This document shows positions 7,390 through 23,031 of a DNA stretch of 64,000 nt, piece after piece. Position numbers and translations under genes: made by a program. The stretch covers positions 9,362,001-9,426,000 of the forward strand of contig NC_079883.1 of the NCBI RefSeq assembly GCF_029227915.1, read 5' to 3'. Positions within the stretch are counted from its first letter, which is position 1, and every line of letters begins with the position of its first letter. The stretch comes from Hydractinia symbiolongicarpus (Eukaryota; Cnidaria; Hydrozoa; Anthoathecata; Hydractiniidae). Under the pieces are notes generated by a model. That model had not been told where the DNA came from. It did not search any database and saw only the letters and a program-made list of their open reading frames with translations.

Positions 7390-7770
7390 ATGTCTGGACG
7401 TGGAAAAGGTGGAAAAGCTAAGGCTAAAGCCAAGACAAGATCCTCAAGAGCTGGACTTCAATTTCCAGTCGGTAGAGTGCATAGATTCCTTCGTAGAGGG
7501 CACTATGCTAACCGAATTGGATCTGGAGCACCAGTTTACTTAGCAGCCGTCTTGGAATATTTATCTGCTGAGATATTGGAGTTGGCTGGTAACGCAGCAA
7601 GAGACAACAAAAAAGCTAGGATTATTCCAAGACATTTACAATTGGCTGTTCGTAATGATGAAGAATTAAACAAACTTTTGAGCGGTGTAACCATTGCAGC
7701 TGGTGGTGTTTTGCCAAACATTCAAGCTGTCTTACTCCCAAAGAAGAACGACAAAGGACAGAAGAAGTAA
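7390..7770 (+). CDS. H2A: Histone H2A
   Basis: Second copy, translation identical to 1510-1890. Its divergent H2B partner is the broken copy. Confidence 0.98.
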   Translation: MSGRGKGGKAKAKAKTRSSRAGLQFPVGRVHRFLRRGHYANRIGSGAPVYLAAVLEYLSAEILELAGNAARDNKKARIIPRHLQLAVRNDEELNKLLSGVTIAAGGVLPNIQAVLLPKKNDKGQKK

Positions 7771-7967
7771 ACCGCTACACTCAGAAAACAACGGCTATTT
7801 TTATAGCCACACATCTTTAAAAAAACATTGTTTTTTTCACAAAACTATAACCTTAAAGTCTAATAGATAATCCATGCATACGCCTTGTCCTAAGTAACTC
7901 AAAGAAATTAAATAAAAAAATTTGATCACAACGTCAAAATAAATTGCACGTATTTGCCCCTACTAAT

Positions 7968-8087
7968 GTCTACGGCCATACCACGATGAACACACCCGTT
8001 CTCGTCTGATCACGGAAGTTAAGCATCGTCGGGCCGGGATAGTACTTGGATGGGGGACCGCCTGGGAACTCCCGGTGTCGTAGGCTT
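7968..8087 (+). rRNA. 5S: 5S ribosomal RNA
   Basis: Second copy. I see no difference from 2088-2207; T-run terminator kept. Confidence 0.97.
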
Positions 8088-8436
8088 TTCATTTTCATTT
8101 GTTGCCTTTTCATTTCAATGGTGCTGTGATATATTTCTTGTTATAACAATTAAGGAACGTGGCGGTTGTTGAAAGTGTTTCCTATGACATTTTCCTACGA
8201 CATTTTCAGGTGATAGTACGAGAAAAAAGAGCTTTCAAATGCATACAAACTCGATCTATTGCCGATCATCCAATAACCCTGACGGAATGGCAAATAAAAT
8301 AAAATTCCGCCGCCTTCCGAGGACTTATATCGCAATCACGTTTCGTAACAGCCAAGCGAGGTTTTACCTTAGCGTTTAAGTCACCACCGACATTTGGCCG
8401 CGCAACTTTTCTAAGCTCATTCATTTTGACTTAAGG

Positions 8437-8601
8437 AGGGGGCGAGCGCGGACGCAGGCCCCCACTACCAGAAATTGTACGGTCGAGTTACTGACGTTTG
8501 CAGTAATCGCAGAGGTCAGCCCAAGCGTAGTGCAATGCAAGAGCCTCACTCTGGAAGAAAACCCTCATTGATCAGTCTTTACTTCCCCGTCAGGTAAGTA
8601 T
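8437..8601 (-). ncRNA. U1: U1 spliceosomal snRNA
   Basis: Second copy. Donor-complement 5' end, Sm site and candidate PSE (8650-8658) are retained. Confidence 0.96.
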
Positions 8602-8791
8602 GAGTTGGAACTGCACCGTAGCATGAGGGTACCCTTCAAAGTTTGTTAATGCTTGTGGCTTGAGTGTGTTATAAACTGCCGTGTCGCGGGGCATAGGCTG
8701 TATTCTCCCCCAGTGTACGCGTTTTGTTCCCGCCGTAGACTATGCAGAGTGCCGTCGGAAAGAGGACTGCTATTATTCTTTTATTGCTTAT

Positions 8792-8978
8792 GTGGGCCGC
8801 CATCGGTAATAGTGCAACACCAAGGCAACCCGTGGTCACGGCGTGAATGAATCCACCTCCATGACCCAAGGCCAAAAATCAGATTAATATACTGACCATT
8901 CAGAGAATGGCCTACCAGATATTAAACTGATAAGAACAGATACTACACTTGATCTTAGCCATTAGGCCGAGAAGCGAT
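8792..8978 (-). ncRNA. U2: U2 spliceosomal snRNA
   Basis: Second copy. Branch-site segment, Sm site and PSE (9024-9032) are retained. Confidence 0.95.
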
Positions 8979-9300
8979 AAAGAACAAGCGTTGCCATGAT
9001 AGGCATCGTCCACACACCGTAACTGCTTGTGGAGCATGTCACGTTACTGTAAAGCTTACAACTGTCACCGCGTACGGATGGACGGCGACATAGTAAAAAT
9101 CACGGCTGTTGATTTAGCCGTAGGATGGAGAGCGACTGTAGCGAGTGGATGGTAACTTACATGAATGCTAACAAAGGCGACGATACTAAGTGCGTGATAT
9201 TACTTTCCAATATGACTGCGTACATTCCGTTTATCAACGCATTACGCCAGAACGTGCGCGCGCGTTACACAGTAGACCATGCAGCCGAAATGCGACAGTG

Positions 9301-9373
9301 CGACCCTGCCAGGAGTCGAACCTGGAATCCCCTGATTCGTAGTCAGATGCCTTATCCATTGGGCCACAGGGCC
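9301..9373 (-). tRNA. tRNA-Arg: tRNA-Arg(ACG)
   Basis: Second copy, same sequence as 3421-3493. Confidence 0.97.
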
Positions 9374-9952
9374 ATGCTTATGACTTCGCCCCATCGTTAT
9401 TTTGGCTTGCGCATTCGTTTTACTTACGACAGAATTCTTCGTGTTTGTAGCCATGAAAGAAAGGGACTTCTGTGAGTGAATTTTTTTACTGTGGTCTAAT
9501 AAAAAAGTCGAAACGCAGTGCCCAATATATGAATTGCTCCTAATAGCCGGAAACAGGCCGTGTCGATGATGTAGGCCGACATACGCAACGCAAACCAAAG
9601 AACGCTTTATGAAAATCCTAACACGGGCGCGGAAGAAGCCCAAATTAACAGAGTAGATGTAATGCTGAAGACCTCAAACTCCAGCAGCTTCTCTTTCAGA
9701 CTATTGCGTCGTGCTACAAATAAAAATTAACATGCTTTCGCATAGTCGCGGCACCCAAAACGGACATTATACGATGTACAGAAACACACATTTCTGTTTT
9801 CGCGCCAAATCAATTCCCGGGAGTGGTACTTTTACGTCCGCATACTTCGCACCGTCTTAAATTATATCTCATTTACACGGTAATGTTTAGTATACTTCTA
9901 CTGTGATAACAAGCATCGTTTATCGTTGGATTGTTGTAAGAAAACATTAAAA

Positions 9953-10504
9953 ATGAGTGAAGCAGCTTCTCCAAAGAAAATCGCACCCAAGAAGAAACCT
10001 GCTGCAAAGAAGACAGCTGATCACCCTAAATATGTGGACATGATCAAGGCTGCTATCGCTACCCTAAAGGAACGCGGTGGTTCATCTCGCCAAGCTATTA
10101 CAAAATATATTCATGCAAATTACAAAGTTGCTGAAAACTCAGATCATCATCTGAAAATGGCTCTTAAACGAGGAGTAACATCAGGCGATTTGATTCAAAC
10201 TAAAGGCACTGGTGCTTCTGGATCATTCAAGCTAGGTCAGGTAAAAAAAGAAAAACCTAAGAAAAAGGCCGCAGCAAAAAAGCCAACGGCAAAGAAGCCT
10301 ACTGCAAAGAAAAGTACACCAAAAAAGAAGCCAGCAAAGAAGAGCACGCCAAAGAAAGCAGCAAAGAAGCCTGCCACAAAGAAAGCCTCGGCTAAGAAAC
10401 CAGCAGCTAAGAAACCCACAAAGAAGCCTGTTGCTAAAAAACCTGCAGCAAAGAAGGTCAAAAAGACTCCCAAAAAGGCAGCAAAGAAGACCGCAAAAAA
10501 ATAA
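9953..10504 (+). CDS. H1: Linker histone H1
   Basis: Second copy, same translation as 4073-4624. The ATG start is chosen over the upstream TTG. Confidence 0.97.
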   Translation: MSEAASPKKIAPKKKPAAKKTADHPKYVDMIKAAIATLKERGGSSRQAITKYIHANYKVAENSDHHLKMALKRGVTSGDLIQTKGTGASGSFKLGQVKKEKPKKKAAAKKPTAKKPTAKKSTPKKKPAKKSTPKKAAKKPATKKASAKKPAAKKPTKKPVAKKPAAKKVKKTPKKAAKKTAKK

Positions 10505-10865
10505 TTTGTGTGTATCTGGCTATTACATTAACAAACGGCTATTTTTATAGCCACACATTTACAAAAAAACATTATCTTGGTACAAAGTTAAACTTGTTTA
10601 AGTCACTTAAACAGTTAAAAAAGAGTAATTTTAAGATTAGATTCCCTAAGTTTAAGTATTTTCGTTTTTAAATTTCTTATTTTCTTGCTTTTACTTTTCT
10701 TGCCCTTCATATTTTTAACATTGTCAAACTTTATGTAGCATAAAATTTTTATGTAGCATAAAATTTAAACAGAAAGCAGAACAAAGTTTGATATAAAAAG
10801 CTAGCCGTAATATTTTTTATGGATGTGTGGCTATAAAAATAGCCGTTTTTTGTTTGGTAAGATGC

Positions 10866-11279
<414 letters not shown>

Positions 11280-11757
11280 TTAAGAAGTCGATGTAGTACG
11301 GATACACAAGACGGTCTAAAATGCACTATCGCGCCAAAGTTTTATTTCTCATATTGATTGACAGCTAAGGTTCAAAACAAACCATTTGATTGGTGCTAAG
11401 AAAGTAATTTCTGATTGGCTGCATAATGACATTACGCTCATTACTTTAACATTTTTATAAAATCTGTGTTTTTTGGCTACGGGAAAACGGCTGTATCTTC
11501 TGATACACAAAAGCTTTTGACTTTTTTTTTTTTTAGTAAGTAGCAGAAGGTTTGGCGAATTCCAACGATGCCAAATTTATTGCCTTACTGAAACATTAAG
11601 ACCACGAATTTTTAAAAAAACTACAGTTTTACTTAAAAAAATGTACAAAATGTTCGGAACATTTTGTAATGACGCAACTCTATTGGTTAATTAGGGTGTT
11701 TCCACGAGCAGTAGGTAATTTTATGGCCTCTTTTTAAAGCTGTCTGAATTCTGTTAA

Positions 11758-12114
<357 letters not shown>

Positions 12115-12576
12115 GCGTTGTCATTGCTCAACAAAAACGGCTATTTTTATAGCCACAAATCTTTTAAAACATTACTTTGTGCACGCTTCCAAATTACACA
12201 ATGTGTAAAGTCTTGTCACAGTTACATTTATTGCTATACGATACTATGTCATATATGACACAAAAAAAATTTAGAAATACTTTGTAGGGTTAATTTGCCT
12301 GGGAGTGTTTCCGTGAAAAGCTGGGTTAAGTTAAATGTAAGCAATAACATGGATCAATGTACTTGTCTTTTCTGCAAGTACAGCTAATAATACGTATGAA
12401 AAGTGAAGCTAATCCACACACACACATGGGGAAGTATTTTAAATGTAGGCTAGTGTTCTTAAGCACATTATTTAGAAGTTTTATTAACTTCGGTTAACTT
12501 GTAGTGACGCCAAGTAAATGTTTTTTTAAAGATGTGTGGTCTTAAAAAAGACCGTTTGTGTTTGGTAGACGTTGGT

Positions 12577-12981
12577 TTACTTGCTGCTTGTGTATTTTGT
12601 GACGGCTTTTGTTCCTTCACTGACTGCGTGTTTTGCAAGTTCTCCAGGCAAGAGAAGACGTACTGCGGTTTGAATTTCACGAGAAGAGATGGTCGACTTT
12701 TTGTTTTGAAGAGCCAAACGCGAAGCTTCGGAAGCAATGCGCTCAAAGATGTCGTTGACAAATGAGTTCATGATGCTCATAGCTTTGCTTGAAACTCCGA
12801 CATCTGGGTGAACTTGTTTCAAAACATTGTAGATGTAAATAGCATAACTTTCCTTTCTCTTTCTCTTGCGTTTCTTTTCACCAGTTCCACCAATCTTTCC
12901 TCCTTTTTTGCCGGCTCTTTTTTCACCTTTCTTGGCTACTTTAGGTGCCTGTTTTCCTCCTTTAGCTGCTGCGTCAGACAT
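12577..12981 (-). CDS. H2B: Histone H2B
   Basis: Third position, intact. The 4-bp duplication of the neighbouring unit is absent, and the protein equals that of 821-1225. Confidence 0.98.
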   Translation of the reverse strand: MSDAAAKGGKQAPKVAKKGEKRAGKKGGKIGGTGEKKRKRKRKESYAIYIYNVLKQVHPDVGVSSKAMSIMNSFVNDIFERIASEASRLALQNKKSTISSREIQTAVRLLLPGELAKHAVSEGTKAVTKYTSSK

Positions 12982-13265
12982 GGTTAAAAATTTTTGCTAC
13001 TTAACTTGTAAATAAGCATTAAACTGCAAGTCAAAACTTTTTGTTTATAAGTAAAAAAATCGGATCGAATTCGATCCGAAAACGCCGATACGCAATTTAA
13101 TTGGTTAAAAAAAAAATCTTTTGTTTAATACTTAATTATGATTGGTTAAAAAAACATGATTTCGATCCTATTTTTATGATGAAAAAACGAGTAAAGTTTA
13201 TTTCGTTAACACTTACGTTAAATATTCGTACGTTTTTGTATTAACTTACAAATCAAATCGCAGTT

Positions 13266-13646
13266 ATGTCTGGACGTGGAAAAGGTGGAAAAGCTAAGGC
13301 TAAAGCCAAGACAAGATCCTCAAGAGCTGGACTTCAATTTCCAGTCGGTAGAGTGCATAGATTCCTTCGTAGAGGGCACTATGCTAACCGAATTGGATCT
13401 GGAGCACCAGTTTACTTAGCAGCCGTCTTGGAATATTTATCTGCTGAGATATTGGAGTTGGCTGGTAACGCAGCAAGAGACAACAAAAAAGCTAGGATTA
13501 TTCCAAGACATTTACAATTGGCTGTTCGTAATGATGAAGAATTAAACAAACTTTTGAGCGGTGTAACCATTGCAGCTGGTGGTGTTTTGCCAAACATTCA
13601 AGCTGTCTTACTCCCAAAGAAGAACGACAAAGGACAGAAGAAGTAA
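13266..13646 (+). CDS. H2A: Histone H2A
   Basis: Third copy, protein identical to 1510-1890. Confidence 0.98.
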   Translation: MSGRGKGGKAKAKAKTRSSRAGLQFPVGRVHRFLRRGHYANRIGSGAPVYLAAVLEYLSAEILELAGNAARDNKKARIIPRHLQLAVRNDEELNKLLSGVTIAAGGVLPNIQAVLLPKKNDKGQKK

Positions 13647-13843
13647 ACCGCTACACTCAGAAAACAACGGCTATTTTTATAGCCACACATCTTTAAAAAA
13701 ACATTGTTTTTTTCACAAAACTATAACCTTAAAGTCTAATAGATAATCCATGCATACGCCTTGTCCTAAGTAACTCAAAGAAATTAAATAAAAAAATTTG
13801 ATCACAACGTCAAAATAAATTGCACGTATTTGCCCCTACTAAT

Positions 13844-13963
13844 GTCTACGGCCATACCACGATGAACACACCCGTTCTCGTCTGATCACGGAAGTTAAGC
13901 ATCGTCGGGCCGGGATAGTACTTGGATGGGGGACCGCCTGGGAACTCCCGGTGTCGTAGGCTT
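13844..13963 (+). rRNA. 5S: 5S ribosomal RNA
   Basis: Third copy, intact internal promoter. Confidence 0.97.
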
Positions 13964-14312
13964 TTCATTTTCATTTGTTGCCTTTTCATTTCAATGGTGC
14001 TGTGATATATTTCTTGTTATAACAATTAAGGAACGTGGCGGTTGTTGAAAGTGTTTCCTATGACATTTTCCTACGACATTTTCAGGTGATAGTACGAGAA
14101 AAAAGAGCTTTCAAATGCATACAAACTCGATCTATTGCCGATCATCCAATAACCCTGACGGAATGGCAAATAAAATAAAATTCCGCCGCCTTCCGAGGAC
14201 TTATATCGCAATCACGTTTCGTAACAGCCAAGCGAGGTTTTACCTTAGCGTTTAAGTCACCACCGACATTTGGCCGCGCAACTTTTCTAAGCTCATTCAT
14301 TTTGACTTAAGG

Positions 14313-14477
14313 AGGGGGCGAGCGCGGACGCAGGCCCCCACTACCAGAAATTGTACGGTCGAGTTACTGACGTTTGCAGTAATCGCAGAGGTCAGCCCAA
14401 GCGTAGTGCAATGCAAGAGCCTCACTCTGGAAGAAAACCCTCATTGATCAGTCTTTACTTCCCCGTCAGGTAAGTAT
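14313..14477 (-). ncRNA. U1: U1 spliceosomal snRNA
   Basis: Third copy, intact; PSE at 14526-14534. Confidence 0.96.
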
Positions 14478-14667
14478 GAGTTGGAACTGCACCGTAGCAT
14501 GAGGGTACCCTTCAAAGTTTGTTAATGCTTGTGGCTTGAGTGTGTTATAAACTGCCGTGTCGCGGGGCATAGGCTGTATTCTCCCCCAGTGTACGCGTTT
14601 TGTTCCCGCCGTAGACTATGCAGAGTGCCGTCGGAAAGAGGACTGCTATTATTCTTTTATTGCTTAT

Positions 14668-14854
14668 GTGGGCCGCCATCGGTAATAGTGCAACACCAAG
14701 GCAACCCGTGGTCACGGCGTGAATGAATCCACCTCCATGACCCAAGGCCAAAAATCAGATTAATATACTGACCATTCAGAGAATGGCCTACCAGATATTA
14801 AACTGATAAGAACAGATACTACACTTGATCTTAGCCATTAGGCCGAGAAGCGAT
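14668..14854 (-). ncRNA. U2: U2 spliceosomal snRNA
   Basis: Third copy, intact; PSE at 14900-14908. Confidence 0.95.
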
Positions 14855-15176
14855 AAAGAACAAGCGTTGCCATGATAGGCATCGTCCACACACCGTAACT
14901 GCTTGTGGAGCATGTCACGTTACTGTAAAGCTTACAACTGTCACCGCGTACGGATGGACGGCGACATAGTAAAAATCACGGCTGTTGATTTAGCCGTAGG
15001 ATGGAGAGCGACTGTAGCGAGTGGATGGTAACTTACATGAATGCTAACAAAGGCGACGATACTAAGTGCGTGATATTACTTTCCAATATGACTGCGTACA
15101 TTCCGTTTATCAACGCATTACGCCAGAACGTGCGCGCGCGTTACACAGTAGACCATGCAGCCGAAATGCGACAGTG

Positions 15177-15249
15177 CGACCCTGCCAGGAGTCGAACCTG
15201 GAATCCCCTGATTCGTAGTCAGATGCCTTATCCATTGGGCCACAGGGCC
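15177..15249 (-). tRNA. tRNA-Arg: tRNA-Arg(ACG)
   Basis: Third copy, intact. The spacer beyond it carries a single base change at 15527 (T where other units have G). Confidence 0.97.
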
Positions 15250-15828
15250 ATGCTTATGACTTCGCCCCATCGTTATTTTGGCTTGCGCATTCGTTTTACT
15301 TACGACAGAATTCTTCGTGTTTGTAGCCATGAAAGAAAGGGACTTCTGTGAGTGAATTTTTTTACTGTGGTCTAATAAAAAAGTCGAAACGCAGTGCCCA
15401 ATATATGAATTGCTCCTAATAGCCGGAAACAGGCCGTGTCGATGATGTAGGCCGACATACGCAACGCAAACCAAAGAACGCTTTATGAAAATCCTAACAC
15501 GGGCGCGGAAGAAGCCCAAATTAACATAGTAGATGTAATGCTGAAGACCTCAAACTCCAGCAGCTTCTCTTTCAGACTATTGCGTCGTGCTACAAATAAA
15601 AATTAACATGCTTTCGCATAGTCGCGGCACCCAAAACGGACATTATACGATGTACAGAAACACACATTTCTGTTTTCGCGCCAAATCAATTCCCGGGAGT
15701 GGTACTTTTACGTCCGCATACTTCGCACCGTCTTAAATTATATCTCATTTACACGGTAATGTTTAGTATACTTCTACTGTGATAACAAGCATCGTTTATC
15801 GTTGGATTGTTGTAAGAAAACATTAAAA

Positions 15829-16380
15829 ATGAGTGAAGCAGCTTCTCCAAAGAAAATCGCACCCAAGAAGAAACCTGCTGCAAAGAAGACAGCTGATCAC
15901 CCTAAATATGTGGACATGATCAAGGCTGCTATCGCTACCCTAAAGGAACGCGGTGGTTCATCTCGCCAAGCTATTACAAAATATATTCATGCAAATTACA
16001 AAGTTGCTGAAAACTCAGATCATCATCTGAAAATGGCTCTTAAACGAGGAGTAACATCAGGCGATTTGATTCAAACTAAAGGCACTGGTGCTTCTGGATC
16101 ATTCAAGCTAGGTCAGGTAAAAAAAGAAAAACCTAAGAAAAAGGCCGCAGCAAAAAAGCCAACGGCAAAGAAGCCTACTGCAAAGAAAAGTACACCAAAA
16201 AAGAAGCCAGCAAAGAAGAGCACGCCAAAGAAAGCAGCAAAGAAGCCTGCCACAAAGAAAGCCTCGGCTAAGAAACCAGCAGCTAAGAAACCCACAAAGA
16301 AGCCTGTTGCTAAAAAACCTGCAGCAAAGAAGGTCAAAAAGACTCCCAAAAAGGCAGCAAAGAAGACCGCAAAAAAATAA
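15829..16380 (+). CDS. H1: Linker histone H1
   Basis: Third copy, protein identical to 4073-4624. Confidence 0.97.
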   Translation: MSEAASPKKIAPKKKPAAKKTADHPKYVDMIKAAIATLKERGGSSRQAITKYIHANYKVAENSDHHLKMALKRGVTSGDLIQTKGTGASGSFKLGQVKKEKPKKKAAAKKPTAKKPTAKKSTPKKKPAKKSTPKKAAKKPATKKASAKKPAAKKPTKKPVAKKPAAKKVKKTPKKAAKKTAKK

Positions 16381-16741
16381 TTTGTGTGTATCTGGCTATT
16401 ACATTAACAAACGGCTATTTTTATAGCCACACATTTACAAAAAAACATTATCTTGGTACAAAGTTAAACTTGTTTAAGTCACTTAAACAGTTAAAAAAGA
16501 GTAATTTTAAGATTAGATTCCCTAAGTTTAAGTATTTTCGTTTTTAAATTTCTTATTTTCTTGCTTTTACTTTTCTTGCCCTTCATATTTTTAACATTGT
16601 CAAACTTTATGTAGCATAAAATTTTTATGTAGCATAAAATTTAAACAGAAAGCAGAACAAAGTTTGATATAAAAAGCTAGCCGTAATATTTTTTATGGAT
16701 GTGTGGCTATAAAAATAGCCGTTTTTTGTTTGGTAAGATGC

Positions 16742-17155
<414 letters not shown>

Positions 17156-17633
17156 TTAAGAAGTCGATGTAGTACGGATACACAAGACGGTCTAAAATGC
17201 ACTATCGCGCCAAAGTTTTATTTCTCATATTGATTGACAGCTAAGGTTCAAAACAAACCATTTGATTGGTGCTAAGAAAGTAATTTCTGATTGGCTGCAT
17301 AATGACATTACGCTCATTACTTTAACATTTTTATAAAATCTGTGTTTTTTGGCTACGGGAAAACGGCTGTATCTTCTGATACACAAAAGCTTTTGACTTT
17401 TTTTTTTTTTAGTAAGTAGCAGAAGGTTTGGCGAATTCCAACGATGCCAAATTTATTGCCTTACTGAAACATTAAGACCACGAATTTTTAAAAAAACTAC
17501 AGTTTTACTTAAAAAAATGTACAAAATGTTCGGAACATTTTGTAATGACGCAACTCTATTGGTTAATTAGGGTGTTTCCACGAGCAGTAGGTAATTTTAT
17601 GGCCTCTTTTTAAAGCTGTCTGAATTCTGTTAA

Positions 17634-17990
<357 letters not shown>

Positions 17991-18452
17991 GCGTTGTCAT
18001 TGCTCAACAAAAACGGCTATTTTTATAGCCACAAATCTTTTAAAACATTACTTTGTGCACGCTTCCAAATTACACAATGTGTAAAGTCTTGTCACAGTTA
18101 CATTTATTGCTATACGATACTATGTCATATATGACACAAAAAAAATTTAGAAATACTTTGTAGGGTTAATTTGCCTGGGAGTGTTTCCGTGAAAAGCTGG
18201 GTTAAGTTAAATGTAAGCAATAACATGGATCAATGTACTTGTCTTTTCTGCAAGTACAGCTAATAATACGTATGAAAAGTGAAGCTAATCCACACACACA
18301 CATGGGGAAGTATTTTAAATGTAGGCTAGTGTTCTTAAGCACATTATTTAGAAGTTTTATTAACTTCGGTTAACTTGTAGTGACGCCAAGTAAATGTTTT
18401 TTTAAAGATGTGTGGTCTTAAAAAAGACCGTTTGTGTTTGGTAGACGTTGGT

Positions 18453-18857
18453 TTACTTGCTGCTTGTGTATTTTGTGACGGCTTTTGTTCCTTCACTGAC
18501 TGCGTGTTTTGCAAGTTCTCCAGGCAAGAGAAGACGTACTGCGGTTTGAATTTCACGAGAAGAGATGGTCGACTTTTTGTTTTGAAGAGCCAAACGCGAA
18601 GCTTCGGAAGCAATGCGCTCAAAGATGTCGTTGACAAATGAGTTCATGATGCTCATAGCTTTGCTTGAAACTCCGACATCTGGGTGAACTTGTTTCAAAA
18701 CATTGTAGATGTAAATAGCATAACTTTCCTTTCTCTTTCTCTTGCGTTTCTTTTCACCAGTTCCACCAATCTTTCCTCCTTTTTTGCCGGCTCTTTTTTC
18801 ACCTTTCTTGGCTACTTTAGGTGCCTGTTTTCCTCCTTTAGCTGCTGCGTCAGACAT
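18453..18857 (-). CDS. H2B: Histone H2B
   Basis: Fourth position, intact frame of 134 residues. Confidence 0.98.
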   Translation of the reverse strand: MSDAAAKGGKQAPKVAKKGEKRAGKKGGKIGGTGEKKRKRKRKESYAIYIYNVLKQVHPDVGVSSKAMSIMNSFVNDIFERIASEASRLALQNKKSTISSREIQTAVRLLLPGELAKHAVSEGTKAVTKYTSSK

Positions 18858-19141
18858 GGTTAAAAATTTTTGCTACTTAACTTGTAAATAAGCATTAAAC
18901 TGCAAGTCAAAACTTTTTGTTTATAAGTAAAAAAATCGGATCGAATTCGATCCGAAAACGCCGATACGCAATTTAATTGGTTAAAAAAAAAATCTTTTGT
19001 TTAATACTTAATTATGATTGGTTAAAAAAACATGATTTCGATCCTATTTTTATGATGAAAAAACGAGTAAAGTTTATTTCGTTAACACTTACGTTAAATA
19101 TTCGTACGTTTTTGTATTAACTTACAAATCAAATCGCAGTT

Positions 19142-19522
19142 ATGTCTGGACGTGGAAAAGGTGGAAAAGCTAAGGCTAAAGCCAAGACAAGATCCTCAAG
19201 AGCTGGACTTCAATTTCCAGTCGGTAGAGTGCATAGATTCCTTCGTAGAGGGCACTATGCTAACCGAATTGGATCTGGAGCACCAGTTTACTTAGCAGCC
19301 GTCTTGGAATATTTATCTGCTGAGATATTGGAGTTGGCTGGTAACGCAGCAAGAGACAACAAAAAAGCTAGGATTATTCCAAGACATTTACAATTGGCTG
19401 TTCGTAATGATGAAGAATTAAACAAACTTTTGAGCGGTGTAACCATTGCAGCTGGTGGTGTTTTGCCAAACATTCAAGCTGTCTTACTCCCAAAGAAGAA
19501 CGACAAAGGACAGAAGAAGTAA
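19142..19522 (+). CDS. H2A: Histone H2A
   Basis: Fourth copy, identical protein. Confidence 0.98.
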   Translation: MSGRGKGGKAKAKAKTRSSRAGLQFPVGRVHRFLRRGHYANRIGSGAPVYLAAVLEYLSAEILELAGNAARDNKKARIIPRHLQLAVRNDEELNKLLSGVTIAAGGVLPNIQAVLLPKKNDKGQKK

Positions 19523-19719
19523 ACCGCTACACTCAGAAAACAACGGCTATTTTTATAGCCACACATCTTTAAAAAAACATTGTTTTTTTCACAAAACTAT
19601 AACCTTAAAGTCTAATAGATAATCCATGCATACGCCTTGTCCTAAGTAACTCAAAGAAATTAAATAAAAAAATTTGATCACAACGTCAAAATAAATTGCA
19701 CGTATTTGCCCCTACTAAT

Positions 19720-19839
19720 GTCTACGGCCATACCACGATGAACACACCCGTTCTCGTCTGATCACGGAAGTTAAGCATCGTCGGGCCGGGATAGTACTTG
19801 GATGGGGGACCGCCTGGGAACTCCCGGTGTCGTAGGCTT
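19720..19839 (+). rRNA. 5S: 5S ribosomal RNA
   Basis: Fourth copy, intact. Confidence 0.97.
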
Positions 19840-20188
19840 TTCATTTTCATTTGTTGCCTTTTCATTTCAATGGTGCTGTGATATATTTCTTGTTATAACA
19901 ATTAAGGAACGTGGCGGTTGTTGAAAGTGTTTCCTATGACATTTTCCTACGACATTTTCAGGTGATAGTACGAGAAAAAAGAGCTTTCAAATGCATACAA
20001 ACTCGATCTATTGCCGATCATCCAATAACCCTGACGGAATGGCAAATAAAATAAAATTCCGCCGCCTTCCGAGGACTTATATCGCAATCACGTTTCGTAA
20101 CAGCCAAGCGAGGTTTTACCTTAGCGTTTAAGTCACCACCGACATTTGGCCGCGCAACTTTTCTAAGCTCATTCATTTTGACTTAAGG

Positions 20189-20353
20189 AGGGGGCGAGCG
20201 CGGACGCAGGCCCCCACTACCAGAAATTGTACGGTCGAGTTACTGACGTTTGCAGTAATCGCAGAGGTCAGCCCAAGCGTAGTGCAATGCAAGAGCCTCA
20301 CTCTGGAAGAAAACCCTCATTGATCAGTCTTTACTTCCCCGTCAGGTAAGTAT
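20189..20353 (-). ncRNA. U1: U1 spliceosomal snRNA
   Basis: Fourth copy, intact; PSE at 20402-20410. Confidence 0.96.
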
Positions 20354-20543
20354 GAGTTGGAACTGCACCGTAGCATGAGGGTACCCTTCAAAGTTTGTTA
20401 ATGCTTGTGGCTTGAGTGTGTTATAAACTGCCGTGTCGCGGGGCATAGGCTGTATTCTCCCCCAGTGTACGCGTTTTGTTCCCGCCGTAGACTATGCAGA
20501 GTGCCGTCGGAAAGAGGACTGCTATTATTCTTTTATTGCTTAT

Positions 20544-20730
20544 GTGGGCCGCCATCGGTAATAGTGCAACACCAAGGCAACCCGTGGTCACGGCGTGAAT
20601 GAATCCACCTCCATGACCCAAGGCCAAAAATCAGATTAATATACTGACCATTCAGAGAATGGCCTACCAGATATTAAACTGATAAGAACAGATACTACAC
20701 TTGATCTTAGCCATTAGGCCGAGAAGCGAT
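20544..20730 (-). ncRNA. U2: U2 spliceosomal snRNA
   Basis: Fourth copy, intact; PSE at 20776-20784. Confidence 0.95.
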
Positions 20731-21052
20731 AAAGAACAAGCGTTGCCATGATAGGCATCGTCCACACACCGTAACTGCTTGTGGAGCATGTCACGTTACT
20801 GTAAAGCTTACAACTGTCACCGCGTACGGATGGACGGCGACATAGTAAAAATCACGGCTGTTGATTTAGCCGTAGGATGGAGAGCGACTGTAGCGAGTGG
20901 ATGGTAACTTACATGAATGCTAACAAAGGCGACGATACTAAGTGCGTGATATTACTTTCCAATATGACTGCGTACATTCCGTTTATCAACGCATTACGCC
21001 AGAACGTGCGCGCGCGTTACACAGTAGACCATGCAGCCGAAATGCGACAGTG

Positions 21053-21125
21053 CGACCCTGCCAGGAGTCGAACCTGGAATCCCCTGATTCGTAGTCAGAT
21101 GCCTTATCCATTGGGCCACAGGGCC
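21053..21125 (-). tRNA. tRNA-Arg: tRNA-Arg(ACG)
   Basis: Fourth copy, intact. Confidence 0.97.
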
Positions 21126-21704
21126 ATGCTTATGACTTCGCCCCATCGTTATTTTGGCTTGCGCATTCGTTTTACTTACGACAGAATTCTTCGTGTTTGT
21201 AGCCATGAAAGAAAGGGACTTCTGTGAGTGAATTTTTTTACTGTGGTCTAATAAAAAAGTCGAAACGCAGTGCCCAATATATGAATTGCTCCTAATAGCC
21301 GGAAACAGGCCGTGTCGATGATGTAGGCCGACATACGCAACGCAAACCAAAGAACGCTTTATGAAAATCCTAACACGGGCGCGGAAGAAGCCCAAATTAA
21401 CAGAGTAGATGTAATGCTGAAGACCTCAAACTCCAGCAGCTTCTCTTTCAGACTATTGCGTCGTGCTACAAATAAAAATTAACATGCTTTCGCATAGTCG
21501 CGGCACCCAAAACGGACATTATACGATGTACAGAAACACACATTTCTGTTTTCGCGCCAAATCAATTCCCGGGAGTGGTACTTTTACGTCCGCATACTTC
21601 GCACCGTCTTAAATTATATCTCATTTACACGGTAATGTTTAGTATACTTCTACTGTGATAACAAGCATCGTTTATCGTTGGATTGTTGTAAGAAAACATT
21701 AAAA

Positions 21705-22256
21705 ATGAGTGAAGCAGCTTCTCCAAAGAAAATCGCACCCAAGAAGAAACCTGCTGCAAAGAAGACAGCTGATCACCCTAAATATGTGGACATGATCAAG
21801 GCTGCTATCGCTACCCTAAAGGAACGCGGTGGTTCATCTCGCCAAGCTATTACAAAATATATTCATGCAAATTACAAAGTTGCTGAAAACTCAGATCATC
21901 ATCTGAAAATGGCTCTTAAACGAGGAGTAACATCAGGCGATTTGATTCAAACTAAAGGCACTGGTGCTTCTGGATCATTCAAGCTAGGTCAGGTAAAAAA
22001 AGAAAAACCTAAGAAAAAGGCCGCAGCAAAAAAGCCAACGGCAAAGAAGCCTACTGCAAAGAAAAGTACACCAAAAAAGAAGCCAGCAAAGAAGAGCACG
22101 CCAAAGAAAGCAGCAAAGAAGCCTGCCACAAAGAAAGCCTCGGCTAAGAAACCAGCAGCTAAGAAACCCACAAAGAAGCCTGTTGCTAAAAAACCTGCAG
22201 CAAAGAAGGTCAAAAAGACTCCCAAAAAGGCAGCAAAGAAGACCGCAAAAAAATAA
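21705..22256 (+). CDS. H1: Linker histone H1
   Basis: Fourth copy, identical protein. Confidence 0.97.
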   Translation: MSEAASPKKIAPKKKPAAKKTADHPKYVDMIKAAIATLKERGGSSRQAITKYIHANYKVAENSDHHLKMALKRGVTSGDLIQTKGTGASGSFKLGQVKKEKPKKKAAAKKPTAKKPTAKKSTPKKKPAKKSTPKKAAKKPATKKASAKKPAAKKPTKKPVAKKPAAKKVKKTPKKAAKKTAKK

Positions 22257-22617
22257 TTTGTGTGTATCTGGCTATTACATTAACAAACGGCTATTTTTAT
22301 AGCCACACATTTACAAAAAAACATTATCTTGGTACAAAGTTAAACTTGTTTAAGTCACTTAAACAGTTAAAAAAGAGTAATTTTAAGATTAGATTCCCTA
22401 AGTTTAAGTATTTTCGTTTTTAAATTTCTTATTTTCTTGCTTTTACTTTTCTTGCCCTTCATATTTTTAACATTGTCAAACTTTATGTAGCATAAAATTT
22501 TTATGTAGCATAAAATTTAAACAGAAAGCAGAACAAAGTTTGATATAAAAAGCTAGCCGTAATATTTTTTATGGATGTGTGGCTATAAAAATAGCCGTTT
22601 TTTGTTTGGTAAGATGC

Positions 22618-23031
<414 letters not shown>

